From: CAZAOY01 sp964486925
GTDB taxonomy: Bacteria; Bacillota; Clostridia; Oscillospirales; Ruminococcaceae
Assembly: GCA_964486925.1 (NCBI GenBank)
Contig: CAZAOY010000015.1
Location: 1 to 49,983, forward strand
Length of the DNA stretch: 49,983 nt
Reading direction: 5' to 3'
In this document: in pieces, positions 49,537-49,983 of the stretch
Layout of the letters: each line of letters begins with the position of its first letter
How positions within the stretch are numbered: position 1 is the stretch's first letter
Position numbers and translations under genes: made by a program
Notes under the pieces: generated by a model
Database searches by the model: none
What the model saw: the letters and a program-made list of their open reading frames with translations, nothing else
Told to the model about the DNA's origin: nothing

Positions 49537-49983
49537 CCTTATCACCCATAACAATACGATAGAGTGGTTTTATGGATAGGGTTATCAGAAGGATTAGAGG
49601 TATTAATAACGTTATCAAGGAAAGCTTTTGTATGCCAGATACCTTGCCCATCTTAGGAACGTCGTCATACTCATCATCAGAACCGCTGTCAGAGCCACCA
49701 GGGCTTACTGTGCCGCCACCTGGGGTAGTAGTTCCACCGCCCGGCTTGTTTGCACCGCCGTCAGGGTTTGTAGTGCCATCTCCCGGTTTAGATGTATCAT
49801 CATCGGGGTTGGTAGTACCACCCCCTGGATTGGTAGTACCACCGCCTGGGTTGGTAGTACCACCCCCTGGATTGGTAGTACCTCCACCTGGGTTTGTGGT
49901 GTCGTCAGGGTTTGTGGCTGTAGAGTAAGCGATAGCGAATGGACTAAAGCTGTCGGTCTGGAATGCTAGTCCTACAGGGGTTT
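49526..49983 (-). CDS. Cell-surface protein with TNPGGGT repeats and sortase signal, 5' end outside window
   Basis: The last 151 complete codons are visible; the gene continues past 49983. The order is a domain end with FQTDSFSPFAIAYS, which is typical of a surface-protein fold in gut Firmicutes, then about ten heptads of the type TNPGGGT (four perfect), an acidic stretch SDDEYDDVPKMG, a hydrophobic segment (LITLLIPLILLITL), and a short tail. VPKMG stands where LPxTG or VPKTG is expected, with Met in place of Thr. The tail after the membrane segment is IKPLYR followed by acidic MGDKDED. Next to the sortase, it is the likely substrate. Confidence 0.85.
   Translation of the reverse strand, partial: TPVGLAFQTDSFSPFAIAYSTATNPDDTTNPGGGTTNPGGGTTNPGGGTTNPGGGTTNPDDDTSKPGDGTTNPDGGANKPGGGTTTPGGGTVSPGGSDSGSDDEYDDVPKMGKVSGIQKLSLITLLIPLILLITLSIKPLYRIVMGDKDED
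49690..49910. repeat. 21-bp minisatellite encoding the heptad stalk
   Basis: The coding stalk repeats a 21-bp unit (ACC/ACT-AAC/AAT-CCA-GG-rich) about ten times. The four central copies differ only at silent positions. Such arrays change length by slippage and can alter the reach of a surface protein. Confidence 0.75.

Noticed and set aside
49572..49928. Plus-strand proline-rich open frame (VPPPGL repeats)
   Set aside because: Antisense image of the TNPGGGT heptad repeat of the surface protein, which continues to a credible membrane anchor and sorting signal on the minus strand.
1..49983. tRNA, rRNA, transposase, integrase or prophage genes
   Set aside because: Read for these on both strands and found none; all larger frames are assigned to other functions.

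Overview
The window looks like chromosomal DNA of an anaerobic, Gram-positive Clostridia (Eubacteriales) bacterium. The support is the S10-spc-alpha ribosomal super-operon with Firmicutes-style zinc-type S14, a KOW protein between map and infA, a FabK-based fatty acid synthesis cluster, the miaB-ylbF-mutS order, a SCIFF ranthipeptide locus (a Clostridia hallmark), a class B sortase with a surface substrate, and AT-leaning sequence with good AGGAGG ribosome binding sites and frequent GTG/TTG starts. A run of exactly 100 Ns inside a tandem repeat (1781-1880) marks it as an assembly scaffold.

Region 1 (1-3780): the 3'-truncated guaA gene (- strand) diverges from a class B penicillin-binding protein (+). 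Between them lies a 650-bp region filled by a 98-bp tandem array of nested hairpins that broke the assembly. Region 2 (3791-13994): a nearly complete type II fatty acid synthesis locus. On the minus strand it reads fabH-fabK-fabG-fabF-accB-fabZ-accC-accD-accA and then acpP with its own consensus promoter. fabD is on the plus strand from the shared fabH/fabD intergenic region. Together these genes make malonyl-CoA (Acc), load it on ACP (FabD), start chains (FabH), extend them (FabF) and reduce/dehydrate them (FabG, FabZ, FabK). aroK follows fabD.

Region 3 (14526-30852): a consensus promoter and a structured leader of about 400 nt lead into rpsJ, rplC, rplD, rplW, rplB, rpsS, rplV, rpsC, rplP, rpmC, rpsQ, rplN, rplX, rplE, rpsN, rpsH, rplF, rplR, rpsE, rpmD, rplO, secY, adk, map, a KOW protein, infA, rpmJ, rpsM, rpsK, rpsD, rpoA and rplQ, all co-oriented. 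This is the classical translation/secretion/transcription super-operon.

Region 4 (30853-46085): a small lipoprotein gene (+), then a long run of minus-strand genes: a TRIC-type channel, an ABC-2 exporter pair, mutS, ylbF, miaB, an aldo/keto reductase, a PH-domain membrane protein, an FkbM methyltransferase, an unlisted 59-residue membrane protein, a DUF624 protein, a SpoIIM-like membrane protein and proC. Region 5 (46108-49983): a SCIFF precursor peptide of 45 residues with its radical SAM/SPASM maturase, a TipAS-type MerR regulator, and a class B sortase translationally coupled to a truncated surface protein that has a (TNPGGGT)n stalk and an atypical VPKMG sorting signal.

I found no rRNA, tRNA, CRISPR array, transposase or prophage gene. 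The less ordinary signals are the hairpin array, the hairpin inside the fabF ribosome-binding spacer, the palindromes over the acpP and SCIFF promoters, the structured S10 leader, the SCIFF locus and the sortase/substrate pair.
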